A stretch of 64,000 bases of DNA from Helicobacter sp. MIT 05-5294. GTDB lineage: Bacteria > Campylobacterota > Campylobacteria > Campylobacterales > Helicobacteraceae. Below are positions 26,202 to 34,143 of the stretch, one piece after another (position 1 is the stretch's first letter; every line of letters starts with the position of its first letter). The notes under the pieces are model-generated. The model had not been told where the DNA came from, did not search any database, and was given only the letters and a program-made list of their open reading frames with translations. Location: NCBI RefSeq assembly GCF_000765675.1, contig NZ_JRPA02000005.1, forward strand, positions 52,260 through 116,259, written 5' to 3'. Both the position numbers and the translations under genes were made by a program.

Positions 26202-27032
26202 ATGTCCAACAATATCAGTAGTAACGACATCAATAAGGCGCGAGAAGTAATTTATAAAATCGCAGGAATTTATTTGCCACCAAGTAAGGATTCCACGATT
26301 AAAAATCGTTTGGATATATTAAAGCGTAAGCTTGGAATCCAAGATTTTGAAGCTTTTTTTAATCAGGTGAGGGTGGGACAATTTAAGCAAGAGTTCATCA
26401 ATGCTTTTACGACTAATAAAACAGATTTTTTTCGTGAGGGATTCCATTTTGAAGATATGCTAAATAGAATCTTACCGCATAGATTGCGAGATAGTGAACC
26501 GCTCAAAGTTTATTGTTCGGCAAGTTCCACAGGAGAAGAGCCTTATTCTATCGCGACCACTTTGCTTTATGCAAAAGATATTTATCGCTCCAGCACCCCA
26601 GTAAGTGTATTGGCGACAGATATTGATACTTCTGTATTGGAGTTTGCTAAAAAGGGCAAATATCTTGTGAATACGAAGCTAAATCCTCTGCCAAATTGGC
26701 TAGATTTGAAAGATTATTTTGAAATGCGGCATAAAAGCGAAAATGAAGTTTTTATGGACGCTAAACAGAATCTCAAAAACATTTTGACTTTCAAACAACA
26801 CAATCTTTATGACGCAAGGTATCCTTTTGGCGTAAAAGAATTTGATATTATCTTTTGTCGTAATGTGTTGATTTATTTTAAGGTATCAGACCAAGAGCAG
26901 ATTTTAAGCAAAATGTTTTCTCATTTGAAGATTGGTGGAACATTGTATTTGGGGCATTCAGAAAGCATTTTGAATCTTGCCTCCAAAGTAGATCGTTTAG
27001 GAAAAAACACTTTTATTAAAATAATGGATTAA
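26202..27032 (+). CDS. cheR: Chemotaxis protein methyltransferase CheR
   Basis: A 276-residue S-adenosylmethionine-dependent methyltransferase that methylates glutamates of chemoreceptors. It has an N-terminal helical domain and a Rossmann core with VYCSASSTGEEPYSIA (motif I), VLATDIDTSVLEFA and FDIIFCRNVLIYF. No C-terminal receptor-tethering pentapeptide domain is present. It sits four bases before cheB; H. pylori lacks this pair, so its presence points to an enterohepatic relative. Confidence 0.94.
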   Translation: MSNNISSNDINKAREVIYKIAGIYLPPSKDSTIKNRLDILKRKLGIQDFEAFFNQVRVGQFKQEFINAFTTNKTDFFREGFHFEDMLNRILPHRLRDSEPLKVYCSASSTGEEPYSIATTLLYAKDIYRSSTPVSVLATDIDTSVLEFAKKGKYLVNTKLNPLPNWLDLKDYFEMRHKSENEVFMDAKQNLKNILTFKQHNLYDARYPFGVKEFDIIFCRNVLIYFKVSDQEQILSKMFSHLKIGGTLYLGHSESILNLASKVDRLGKNTFIKIMD

Positions 27033-27036
27033 TCCA

Positions 27037-27717
27037 ATGAATACCAACGAAAAACATCACCCAGATTTATTGTTGAAATCCAATCCTTGGAAGGGAGGAG
27101 AGAGCAAAAAGCTCATTGCCATTGGTGCAAGCACGGGCGGAGTTGATGCGATTGCAAAGGTTTTGGAAGCTTTACCGCGAGATTTACCGCCGATTGTTAT
27201 CACACAGCACATACCGGGCAATTTTTCTACTTCTTTTGCGCAGAGATTAAATAGAATCTCTAAGCTTGATGTTTATGAGGTGCGCGAAAAGATCGTTCTT
27301 AATGATTCTTGCGCATATTTGGCGGCGGGTGGTTTTCATATGATATTGGGAAGAGGGCATAACGATTATTATGCTAGTCCGCAAGAGGGGATTCGGATTT
27401 CGCGCCATTGTCCAAGCGTAGATGTGATGTTTCGGAGTGTGAATAATATCGCAGGGAAAAATGCTTTGGCTATCATTATGACGGGAATGGGAGATGACGG
27501 AAGTATCGGAATCAAAGAGCTTTACGACAATGGAGCTTACACGATTGCGCAAGACGAAGCGAGTTGTGTTGTGTTTGGAATGCCCAAACAAGCCATTGCC
27601 AAAGGGGCGATTTGCGAAGTTGTGAGCCTAGATTCTATGGTGGATAAGATTCTAAGTTTTGCGGCAGGAAATCTCAAACGCTTCCACAAAGAGGAATCAT
27701 CAGGGGAGAATGGCTAA
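27037..27717 (+). CDS. cheB: CheB methylesterase, catalytic domain only
   Basis: A 226-residue receptor glutamate methylesterase/glutaminase. The catalytic triad is visible as GASTGG (Ser32), TQHIPGNF (His58) and TGMGDDG (Asp153/154). The usual N-terminal receiver domain is absent and replaced by about 20 unrelated residues, as in Campylobacter, so its activity is not controlled by CheA phosphorylation in the standard way. The last eight bases overlap the next start (ATGGCTAA). Confidence 0.93.
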   Translation: MNTNEKHHPDLLLKSNPWKGGESKKLIAIGASTGGVDAIAKVLEALPRDLPPIVITQHIPGNFSTSFAQRLNRISKLDVYEVREKIVLNDSCAYLAAGGFHMILGRGHNDYYASPQEGIRISRHCPSVDVMFRSVNNIAGKNALAIIMTGMGDDGSIGIKELYDNGAYTIAQDEASCVVFGMPKQAIAKGAICEVVSLDSMVDKILSFAAGNLKRFHKEESSGENG

Positions 27718-28300
27718 GCTGTATTATCCGCTTGAAGCTGTGGAATCCCGCTTTGAAGCGAAAGGTTCAGAGTTTATTTCTCATCTTGTTGCATTAGAGG
27801 GCTTTGGAGATTTTGTCGCACAAATGCGTTTGAAACACTTTAAAGCAGTGCATTTCGTAACTTCTTCAAGAGGTTTTAACGCGCAAGGACAGATTGAAGA
27901 GAGCTTTAGCGATGATGGAGAGCCTAAAGGCACTTCGGGTATGCCCACACTCAAAGTTTTGCGCGGTTTTGATTTGATAGAATGCGGATTACTTGTTGTG
28001 CGTTATTTTGGTGGCGTGAAGCTCGGCACGGGAGGGCTTGTCCGTGCTTATACACAAAGCGCGAAAGAAGTGATTGCTAAGGCGCAAGAGCAGGGCGCAT
28101 TACAAGCTTATATCCCTAAAGATTCTAGGACGATACAGATTCCTTTTGCGGTTTTTTCGCAAGTGGAATATTTGGCTAAGAAGTTTGAAGTTGGAATCTC
28201 GCAAAAAGAGTTTTTGGAAAATGGTGTGCATTTAAAACTCGAAGCAAGTTTTGAAAATCTACAAGCGTTTTTAGAGAAGATAGAATCCTTGCTGTATTAA
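27710..28300 (+). CDS. YigZ/IMPACT-family protein
   Basis: A 196-residue protein of the YigZ (IMPACT) family, likely an RNA- or ribosome-associated regulator. Visible are the N-terminal RFEAKGSEFISHL, SFSDDGEPKGTSGMP and VVRYFGGVKLGTGGLVRAY, all family hallmarks, followed by a C-terminal ferredoxin-like domain. The start is ATG 27710, preceded by AGGGGAG and overlapping the cheB stop; a longer frame would only extend into cheB. Confidence 0.85.
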   Translation: MAKLYYPLEAVESRFEAKGSEFISHLVALEGFGDFVAQMRLKHFKAVHFVTSSRGFNAQGQIEESFSDDGEPKGTSGMPTLKVLRGFDLIECGLLVVRYFGGVKLGTGGLVRAYTQSAKEVIAKAQEQGALQAYIPKDSRTIQIPFAVFSQVEYLAKKFEVGISQKEFLENGVHLKLEASFENLQAFLEKIESLLY

Positions 28301-28344
28301 TTTTAAAGAGATATGAAACTTGCCAAATGCAAAAATCATAGAAT

Positions 28345-29736
28345 CTAAAAATTCTCTTCAAACCAACCTGCGATTTCGCTACGAATGGTTTGGTGCAACA
28401 CAATACCCGCAAGGAAGTCATCTTGTTTTGCTTTTTGTAGTAGGCTAATAAGTCCATTGCGGTATTTGCTAAGATAAGGGTGGTCAATTTGCAAAGGGTC
28501 GCCTAAAAACACAATTCTAGAATCCTCTGCCATTCTCGTGCCGATGAGTTTGATTGTGGCATTAGAAGCGTTTTGGGCTTCATCAAAAATAACGAATTTC
28601 TTAGCAATGCTCACTCCTCTCGCGTGTGCAATGTCCAAAACTTCAATATTATGTTTATTTAAAAAATATTCTGTTGCCTCTTGACTTTGTATGCTGTTTG
28701 CTTCTCCGCGGTATTCAATACGCTTGGCGAGGGATTCCTTTTGCATTTTGGTAATCATAAAATTAATCGCACTGAAGAGTGGATACATAAAATAATTTAA
28801 TTTTTGGTTCTCATCGCCTTTGCGGAATCCAAGTTCTGCTTCTTTATCGTTTGCGGTTATGGTGTTGCGCAGATAGACGATTCCATTTACTGCGCCCTTT
28901 TTAAGTAAATGCAAACCCGCTTGAAGTGCGATGAGTGTTTTGCCGCTTCCTGTTGCACCGCTACAAATCGTGATTTTGTTTTTGGGGTGCGTGAGCAGGG
29001 CGTAGAGAAATTTTTGTTCTAAATTAATGGGGTTAATATAGAGCTTGTCTTCTTCTAAACGCATATCAAAATCTAATTCTTCAAACGCGTGATCAAGTTT
29101 GATTCCATAACGCTTTTTTCCTGTGAAATAGAGGCTGTTTTCTGTGTTGTCTTGCTCGGATATTTCAATCAAACTCCAATTTTTAAGCGCAGTAAATGCG
29201 GAATCGCATTCAAGGATTTCTTTTGTTTTGTCTTTGTGGATTTCAAAATGGTTTAAAAACTGAATCGCTTGAGGGTTTTCAATGCGGTCTCTCCTTAAGG
29301 ATTGTGAAGAAACATTTAAAGAGAGCGCATAGACTTTTAGAGAAATATCGTTGGTAAGCAACACAAAATGATAATCCTTAGCAATCTCTAAAATCTGCGC
29401 GTCATTAAGCCCATAGTCTTGAAATTTTGTTTTGTAATTAGGTCTATGTAGGATTTGAAGCGGAATTTTGTGCTGATGAATTGCAAAGTAAATGGTGTGG
29501 ATTTTGTCCTCTTGTATGCTTTGGAATTCAGAGATAGAGGCGGAATCGCTTAAGATATTTCTAAAAAATTCTCGCGCAAAAAACCCCGTTTCATTGTTTA
29601 AATCTTTTTTCTTATCCAATTCGCTTAGGGTTACATCGCAAATAAAAATTGTATTTTCACCCTCTTGATGCAGAAAAAAGAGATTTTCTACATCATCTAA
29701 AATAATAGAAGTATCAATCAAATAAGATTTTTTCAC
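28345..29736 (-). CDS. PIN-PhoH fusion ATPase
   Basis: A 463-residue protein with an N-terminal PIN ribonuclease-like domain (YLIDTSIILDD, then acidic positions in LSELDKKK and LLTNDISLK) and a C-terminal PhoH ATPase. The ATPase shows Walker A SGATGSGKTLIAL (about residues 255-267) and Walker B KFVIFDEAQNAS. PhoH2-type PIN-PhoH fusions act on RNA. The start codon is GTG at 29736, immediately after the nrdA stop, so the two are probably translated in tandem. Confidence 0.88.
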   Translation of the reverse strand: MKKSYLIDTSIILDDVENLFFLHQEGENTIFICDVTLSELDKKKDLNNETGFFAREFFRNILSDSASISEFQSIQEDKIHTIYFAIHQHKIPLQILHRPNYKTKFQDYGLNDAQILEIAKDYHFVLLTNDISLKVYALSLNVSSQSLRRDRIENPQAIQFLNHFEIHKDKTKEILECDSAFTALKNWSLIEISEQDNTENSLYFTGKKRYGIKLDHAFEELDFDMRLEEDKLYINPINLEQKFLYALLTHPKNKITICSGATGSGKTLIALQAGLHLLKKGAVNGIVYLRNTITANDKEAELGFRKGDENQKLNYFMYPLFSAINFMITKMQKESLAKRIEYRGEANSIQSQEATEYFLNKHNIEVLDIAHARGVSIAKKFVIFDEAQNASNATIKLIGTRMAEDSRIVFLGDPLQIDHPYLSKYRNGLISLLQKAKQDDFLAGIVLHQTIRSEIAGWFEENF

Positions 29737-32109
29737 CTATTGGCAACCCTCACATTCAATGCTGCGGTCTAATGCTTCCGTGCTAGCTTCTGCCTCCACG
29801 CTTTGGGAACGCAAATAATAGGTAGATTTTAGTCCTAATTTCCAAGCTAAGCTATAAATCTCATTGAGATATTTTCCACTTGCAAGATTGAGGTTGATAA
29901 AGATATTTGTGCTTTGCCCTTGATCAATCCATTTTTGACGAATCGCAGCGGCTTTAATTAAGAGGCGTTGGTCAATCTCATAGGCAGAAGTGTAGTAATT
30001 CCAATTCTCTAAGCTTAAGTTTGGAGCAACCACAGGAATCAATCCGCTTAAGTTTTCTTCAAACCATTTGCGTTTGTAGATAGGTTCAATCGTTTGGGTT
30101 GTGCCAACAAGAATAGAAATAGAGCTTGTAGGTGCAATCGCCATTAAATAACCATTGCGGATTCCTTTTGTCTTGACTTCCTCACGCAAGGAATCCCAAT
30201 CATAAACAAACCCAAATAATCCTCCCCTATCAATGAGTTTTTTGGCTTCGCTATTGGCTTTGTCAATTGGAAAGATTCCTTTAGACCATTCCGAGCCGAC
30301 AAACTCACCATAAACGCCTTTTTCTTGAGCAAGTTTGCAACTTGAAGCAATCGCATTGTAGCTTATCATTTCCATAATTTCATCAATCTTCGTCAAATGT
30401 TGTTCGCTTCCCCATTCAATGTGGTTTTCTGCCAACATTTGCGCCTCACCCATGATGCCTAAACCAATTGCGCGATTGTTAAGATTGGTTACTTTGACTT
30501 TGCGATTGGGGCAGAAATTTAAATCAATCACATTATCTAGCATTCTTACGGCAATAGGCACAACGCGTTCAATGTCTTCTTTGGTGTAGATTTTAGAAAG
30601 ATTGATAGAAGCGAGATTGCACACTGCGGTTTTTCCATCTCTAGATTCTCTTTGCGCGATGAAGACTTTTTTGCCCCGAATACTATCGGTGGAAGTGATT
30701 TTGTTGGAGGGTTTTTTCACTCCACAATCCGTAATGACTTCTTGGGATTCTGGGAAATCTTCAATCGTGCCATCTTCATATTCTACGCGAATAAAACATT
30801 CATTAGGTTCGGTGTTTTGAAAAATCTCTGTGCAGAGGTTGGAGCTACGAATCACGCCTGTGTGTGGGTTTGGATTAGCGCGGTTTGCATTGTCTTTGAA
30901 ACAAAGAAAAGGAGAGCCTACTTCAAAATAACTCGTAAGAATCCTTTTCCACAATTCTTTTGCTTTAATAGTTTCTTTGGGGATATTTGGGTCTTGCTCG
31001 TATTGGATATAACGCGCTTCAAATGCTTCTCCATAGAGGTTTGTTAAATCAGAGCAGTTTAGCGAATCAAAAAGATTCCACAAACCATCTTCGCTAACCC
31101 TTTTCATAAACAAATCCGGAATCCAAAGTGCAGGAAATAAGTCGTGTGTTCTTCTTCTCTCTTCTCCACTATTTTTCTTAATATCTACGAAATCAAAAAT
31201 ATCACTATGCCAAGGTTCTAAATAAACCGAAATTGCGCCTTTGCGTGTGCCTAATTGATCCACTGCAATGGCAATATCGTTGGTGATTTTCAAAAACGGA
31301 ATCACACCCCCCGCTGCGTTTTTATGCCCATCAATAAAGCTTCCAAGCCCACGAATCTTAGAAAAGTCCCAACCAATTCCACCACCATATTTACTTAAAA
31401 GTGCCATTTCTTTATAGGAATCAAAAATACCTTCAATATTGTCTGGAGTGCTTCCGATATAACAAGAGCTTAGTTGATGACGCGGAGTTCTCGCGTTAGA
31501 AAGTGTGGGAGTGGCTGCCATAACTTCAAATTTGGAGAGCAAATCATAAAACTTTTCAGCCCAAGCATTAGGGTCTTGTTCGTTTTGCGCCAAAAACATC
31601 GCAATACCCATAAACATATGTTGTGGCAGTTCAATAGGGTCTCCCTTTTTGTTTTTGAGCAAATAGCGGTCATAAAGGGTTTTTATTCCTAGATAAGTAA
31701 ATTGCAAATCACGACTCTTGTCAATTTTTTTATCCAATCTTTCCAAGTCAAATTTTTCTTTCATACCTTTGATGATACGATTCTCATTTTCGCCCAATTC
31801 CAAGTATTCGCGCAATGATTTATAGCCATTAAAGCCATTAATGCGATGATAGAGATCATAAAGGAAAAGCCTTGCAGCAACAAAAGTCCAATTTGGACAA
31901 TCAATATCAATTTTATCTACAGCAGTTTTGATTAAAGTTTGTTGGATTTCTTGTGTGGTGATTTTGTCGTGGAATTGCAGTTTCGCATCAACTTCTAGTT
32001 CGCTTTGTGAAACTCCCTCTAATCCCGCGACAGAATCTCGCGTGTATTTTTGAATCTTTGTTACATCAAGCGGTTCAATTCTTCCATTTCTTTTAATAAC
32101 AGTTAGCAT
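29737..32109 (-). CDS. nrdA: Ribonucleoside-diphosphate reductase alpha subunit
   Basis: A 790-residue class Ia ribonucleotide reductase large subunit. An N-terminal ATP-cone (VIKRNGRIEPLDVTKIQKY) is followed by the catalytic barrel with HQLSSCYIG, SKYGGGIGWDFS, the active-site region SSNLCTEIF, the PTSSISILVGTTQTIEP loop and a C-terminal Cys pair (CEGC) for reductant transfer. The small subunit gene is not in the window. It is preceded by typA on the same strand with an 86-base gap and abuts the PhoH-like gene. Confidence 0.95.
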   Translation of the reverse strand: MLTVIKRNGRIEPLDVTKIQKYTRDSVAGLEGVSQSELEVDAKLQFHDKITTQEIQQTLIKTAVDKIDIDCPNWTFVAARLFLYDLYHRINGFNGYKSLREYLELGENENRIIKGMKEKFDLERLDKKIDKSRDLQFTYLGIKTLYDRYLLKNKKGDPIELPQHMFMGIAMFLAQNEQDPNAWAEKFYDLLSKFEVMAATPTLSNARTPRHQLSSCYIGSTPDNIEGIFDSYKEMALLSKYGGGIGWDFSKIRGLGSFIDGHKNAAGGVIPFLKITNDIAIAVDQLGTRKGAISVYLEPWHSDIFDFVDIKKNSGEERRRTHDLFPALWIPDLFMKRVSEDGLWNLFDSLNCSDLTNLYGEAFEARYIQYEQDPNIPKETIKAKELWKRILTSYFEVGSPFLCFKDNANRANPNPHTGVIRSSNLCTEIFQNTEPNECFIRVEYEDGTIEDFPESQEVITDCGVKKPSNKITSTDSIRGKKVFIAQRESRDGKTAVCNLASINLSKIYTKEDIERVVPIAVRMLDNVIDLNFCPNRKVKVTNLNNRAIGLGIMGEAQMLAENHIEWGSEQHLTKIDEIMEMISYNAIASSCKLAQEKGVYGEFVGSEWSKGIFPIDKANSEAKKLIDRGGLFGFVYDWDSLREEVKTKGIRNGYLMAIAPTSSISILVGTTQTIEPIYKRKWFEENLSGLIPVVAPNLSLENWNYYTSAYEIDQRLLIKAAAIRQKWIDQGQSTNIFINLNLASGKYLNEIYSLAWKLGLKSTYYLRSQSVEAEASTEALDRSIECEGCQ

Positions 32110-32168
32110 AGTTTCTATCCTTATTATTGATATTCTACAAGCTCATCATTTAGATGAAATCTTTTCGG

Positions 32169-32184
32169 TTGCCCTTTTGGGCAA
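32169..32184 (-). terminator. Short hairpin between typA and nrdA
   Basis: TTGCCC (32169-32174) pairs with GGGCAA (32179-32184) around a TTTT loop, just past the typA stop. No T-run follows, so it is a weak terminator or processing site. Confidence 0.35.
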
Positions 32185-32195
32185 ATCTTACCGCA

Positions 32196-33995
32196 TTAGC
32201 CTTTCTTTCTTTTTCTTTGTGTTGGGTCTAATACTTTTTTGCGGATTCTGATGTTTTTTGGAGTAACTTCCAAAATCTCATCTTCTTCAATCCATTCTAA
32301 GGCGCGTTCCAAATTTAAATCTCTTGGCGGCACGAGTTTGATTGCCTCATCACTTCCACTTGCGCGCATATTGGTTAGATGTTTTGCCTTTACAGGATTG
32401 ACATCTAAGTCGTTTTCGCGGCTATGTTCGCCAATAATCATACCCACATAAACTTTAGTTTGCGGAGGGATAAACAACACGCCCCTTTCTTGAATATTGC
32501 CCAAAGAAAACGGAGTCGCTTCGCCATTTTCCATTGAAATCAACGCACCATTGCTTCTTGTTTCTACATTGCCACTAAAGGGGCGAAACTCCAAAAAGCT
32601 ATTATTCATTACGCCTTCGCCTTTGGTATCAGTCAAAAATTCGCTACGATAGCCAATCAATCCTCGTGCGGGAATTTCAAACTCCAAGCGCGTATAACCT
32701 TCGCCCATTGGATTCATCGCTTTTAATTCCGCTTTTCTGCGTCCTAGTTTTTCAATCACACTTCCGGAATAATCTTGTGGTGTGTCAATCACTAGAGACT
32801 CAAAAGGTTCGCATTTCTGCCCATCAATTTCTTTGACAATCACTTCAGGACGCGAAATGCTAAATTCATAATCTTCACGACGCAAATTTTCTGCTAGAAT
32901 TGTGATTTGCAATTCTCCGCGTCCGCTGACTTTGAATTTCCCCTCGCCTAACTCTTCAATTTTCATTGCGATATTGGTTTGCATTTCTTTTTCTAGGCGT
33001 TCTTTGAGTTTGTTTGCGGTTACATGTTTGCCCTCTGTCCCTGCAAAAGGTGAATCATTCACGGCGAAATTTACGCTCATTGTTGGTTCTTCTAAGTGCA
33101 TAGGATCAAGCGGAATCGGATTATTAGGATCTACAATAGAATCTCCCACATTAATAGAATGGAATCCGGCTAACGCGACAATATCCCCAGCTTGTGCTTC
33201 GTCAATTTCAGTTCTAGCCAAACCATAAAAACCGATTAATTTAGTAATCTTGCCGGTAACTTTTTCTCCATTACCTTTAGCAAGCATAACATTCTCGCCT
33301 TTTTTGATTTTTCCATTAAAAATCCTTGCGATTCCAATTTTCCCTACATAGTTATCATAATCTAGGGTGAAAATTTGGACTTGTAGTGGGTTACTACTTT
33401 CTCCGCTAGGAAGAGGCACGAATTCCAAAATCGCATCAAAAAGCGGTTCTAGGTTTTTCTTCTCATCTTCTAATTCTTTCATCGCATAGCCATCACGCGC
33501 CGCTGCGTAAATGACAGGAAAATCTAGTTGTTCTTCGTTTGCCCCCATAGCAGAAAACAAATCAAAAACCTCATCAATCACACGGTCGGGCTGTGCGGCG
33601 GGTTTGTCAATTTTATTGACAACAACAATCGGGCGGATTCCAAAGGCTAGGGCTTTTTTAACTACAAATTTGGTTTGTGGCATTACGCCCTCTTGCGCAT
33701 CTACAAGCAACAAAACGCCATCTACCATTTTTAATACACGCTCAACCTCGCCCCCGAAATCTGCGTGTCCGGGAGTGTCAATGATATTGATTTTTGTTCC
33801 CTTATAATTAATTGCGGTGTTTTTGGATAGAATCGTGATTCCGCGTTCTTTTTCAATCTCGTTGCTATCCATTACGCGTTCGTCTATTTGTTCGTGATTT
33901 GCAAAAGTTCCTGATTGCCTAAGCAAACCATCTACAAGAGTGGTTTTCCCATGATCAACATGCGCAATCACAGCAATATTTCTGATTTCTTGCAT
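32196..33995 (-). CDS. typA: GTP-binding protein TypA/BipA
   Basis: A 599-residue ribosome-associated translational GTPase used under stress and in ribosome assembly. G1 [25 protein letters not shown]3 [15 protein letters not shown] and G4 [10 protein letters not shown] are all intact. EF-G-like domains III and V and the BipA-specific C-terminal domain follow, so length and order are normal. Confidence 0.96.
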   Translation of the reverse strand: MQEIRNIAVIAHVDHGKTTLVDGLLRQSGTFANHEQIDERVMDSNEIEKERGITILSKNTAINYKGTKINIIDTPGHADFGGEVERVLKMVDGVLLLVDAQEGVMPQTKFVVKKALAFGIRPIVVVNKIDKPAAQPDRVIDEVFDLFSAMGANEEQLDFPVIYAAARDGYAMKELEDEKKNLEPLFDAILEFVPLPSGESSNPLQVQIFTLDYDNYVGKIGIARIFNGKIKKGENVMLAKGNGEKVTGKITKLIGFYGLARTEIDEAQAGDIVALAGFHSINVGDSIVDPNNPIPLDPMHLEEPTMSVNFAVNDSPFAGTEGKHVTANKLKERLEKEMQTNIAMKIEELGEGKFKVSGRGELQITILAENLRREDYEFSISRPEVIVKEIDGQKCEPFESLVIDTPQDYSGSVIEKLGRRKAELKAMNPMGEGYTRLEFEIPARGLIGYRSEFLTDTKGEGVMNNSFLEFRPFSGNVETRSNGALISMENGEATPFSLGNIQERGVLFIPPQTKVYVGMIIGEHSRENDLDVNPVKAKHLTNMRASGSDEAIKLVPPRDLNLERALEWIEEDEILEVTPKNIRIRKKVLDPTQRKRKKG

Positions 33996-34079
33996 TGTGT
34001 TCCTTGAAAAATAAAAATTAAGAAGCGGATTCTATCCAAAAAGAAACTAAAAGAATCTTAACGAATGCGTAAAATATAT

Positions 34080-34097
34080 TTGGAATAGCTTTTGCTT
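34080..34097 (+). promoter_or_regulatory. Sigma-54 promoter for fliK-flgD-flgE
   Basis: TTGGAATAGCTTTTGCTT matches the -24/-12 consensus (TTGGAAC-N4-TTGCTT) with GG at 34082 and GC at 34094, the required 12-base spacing. It lies 46 bases before fliK. RpoN control of hook genes is standard in Campylobacterota. Confidence 0.85.
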
Positions 34098-34143
34098 ATC
34101 TTTTTGGAAACAGAGATTCTAAAATTTTAAATAAAGGCGTAAA

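Noticed and set aside
32110..32195. NrdR boxes upstream of nrdA
   Set aside because: I looked for the paired 16-base NrdR palindromes in the 86-base gap and saw nothing convincing.
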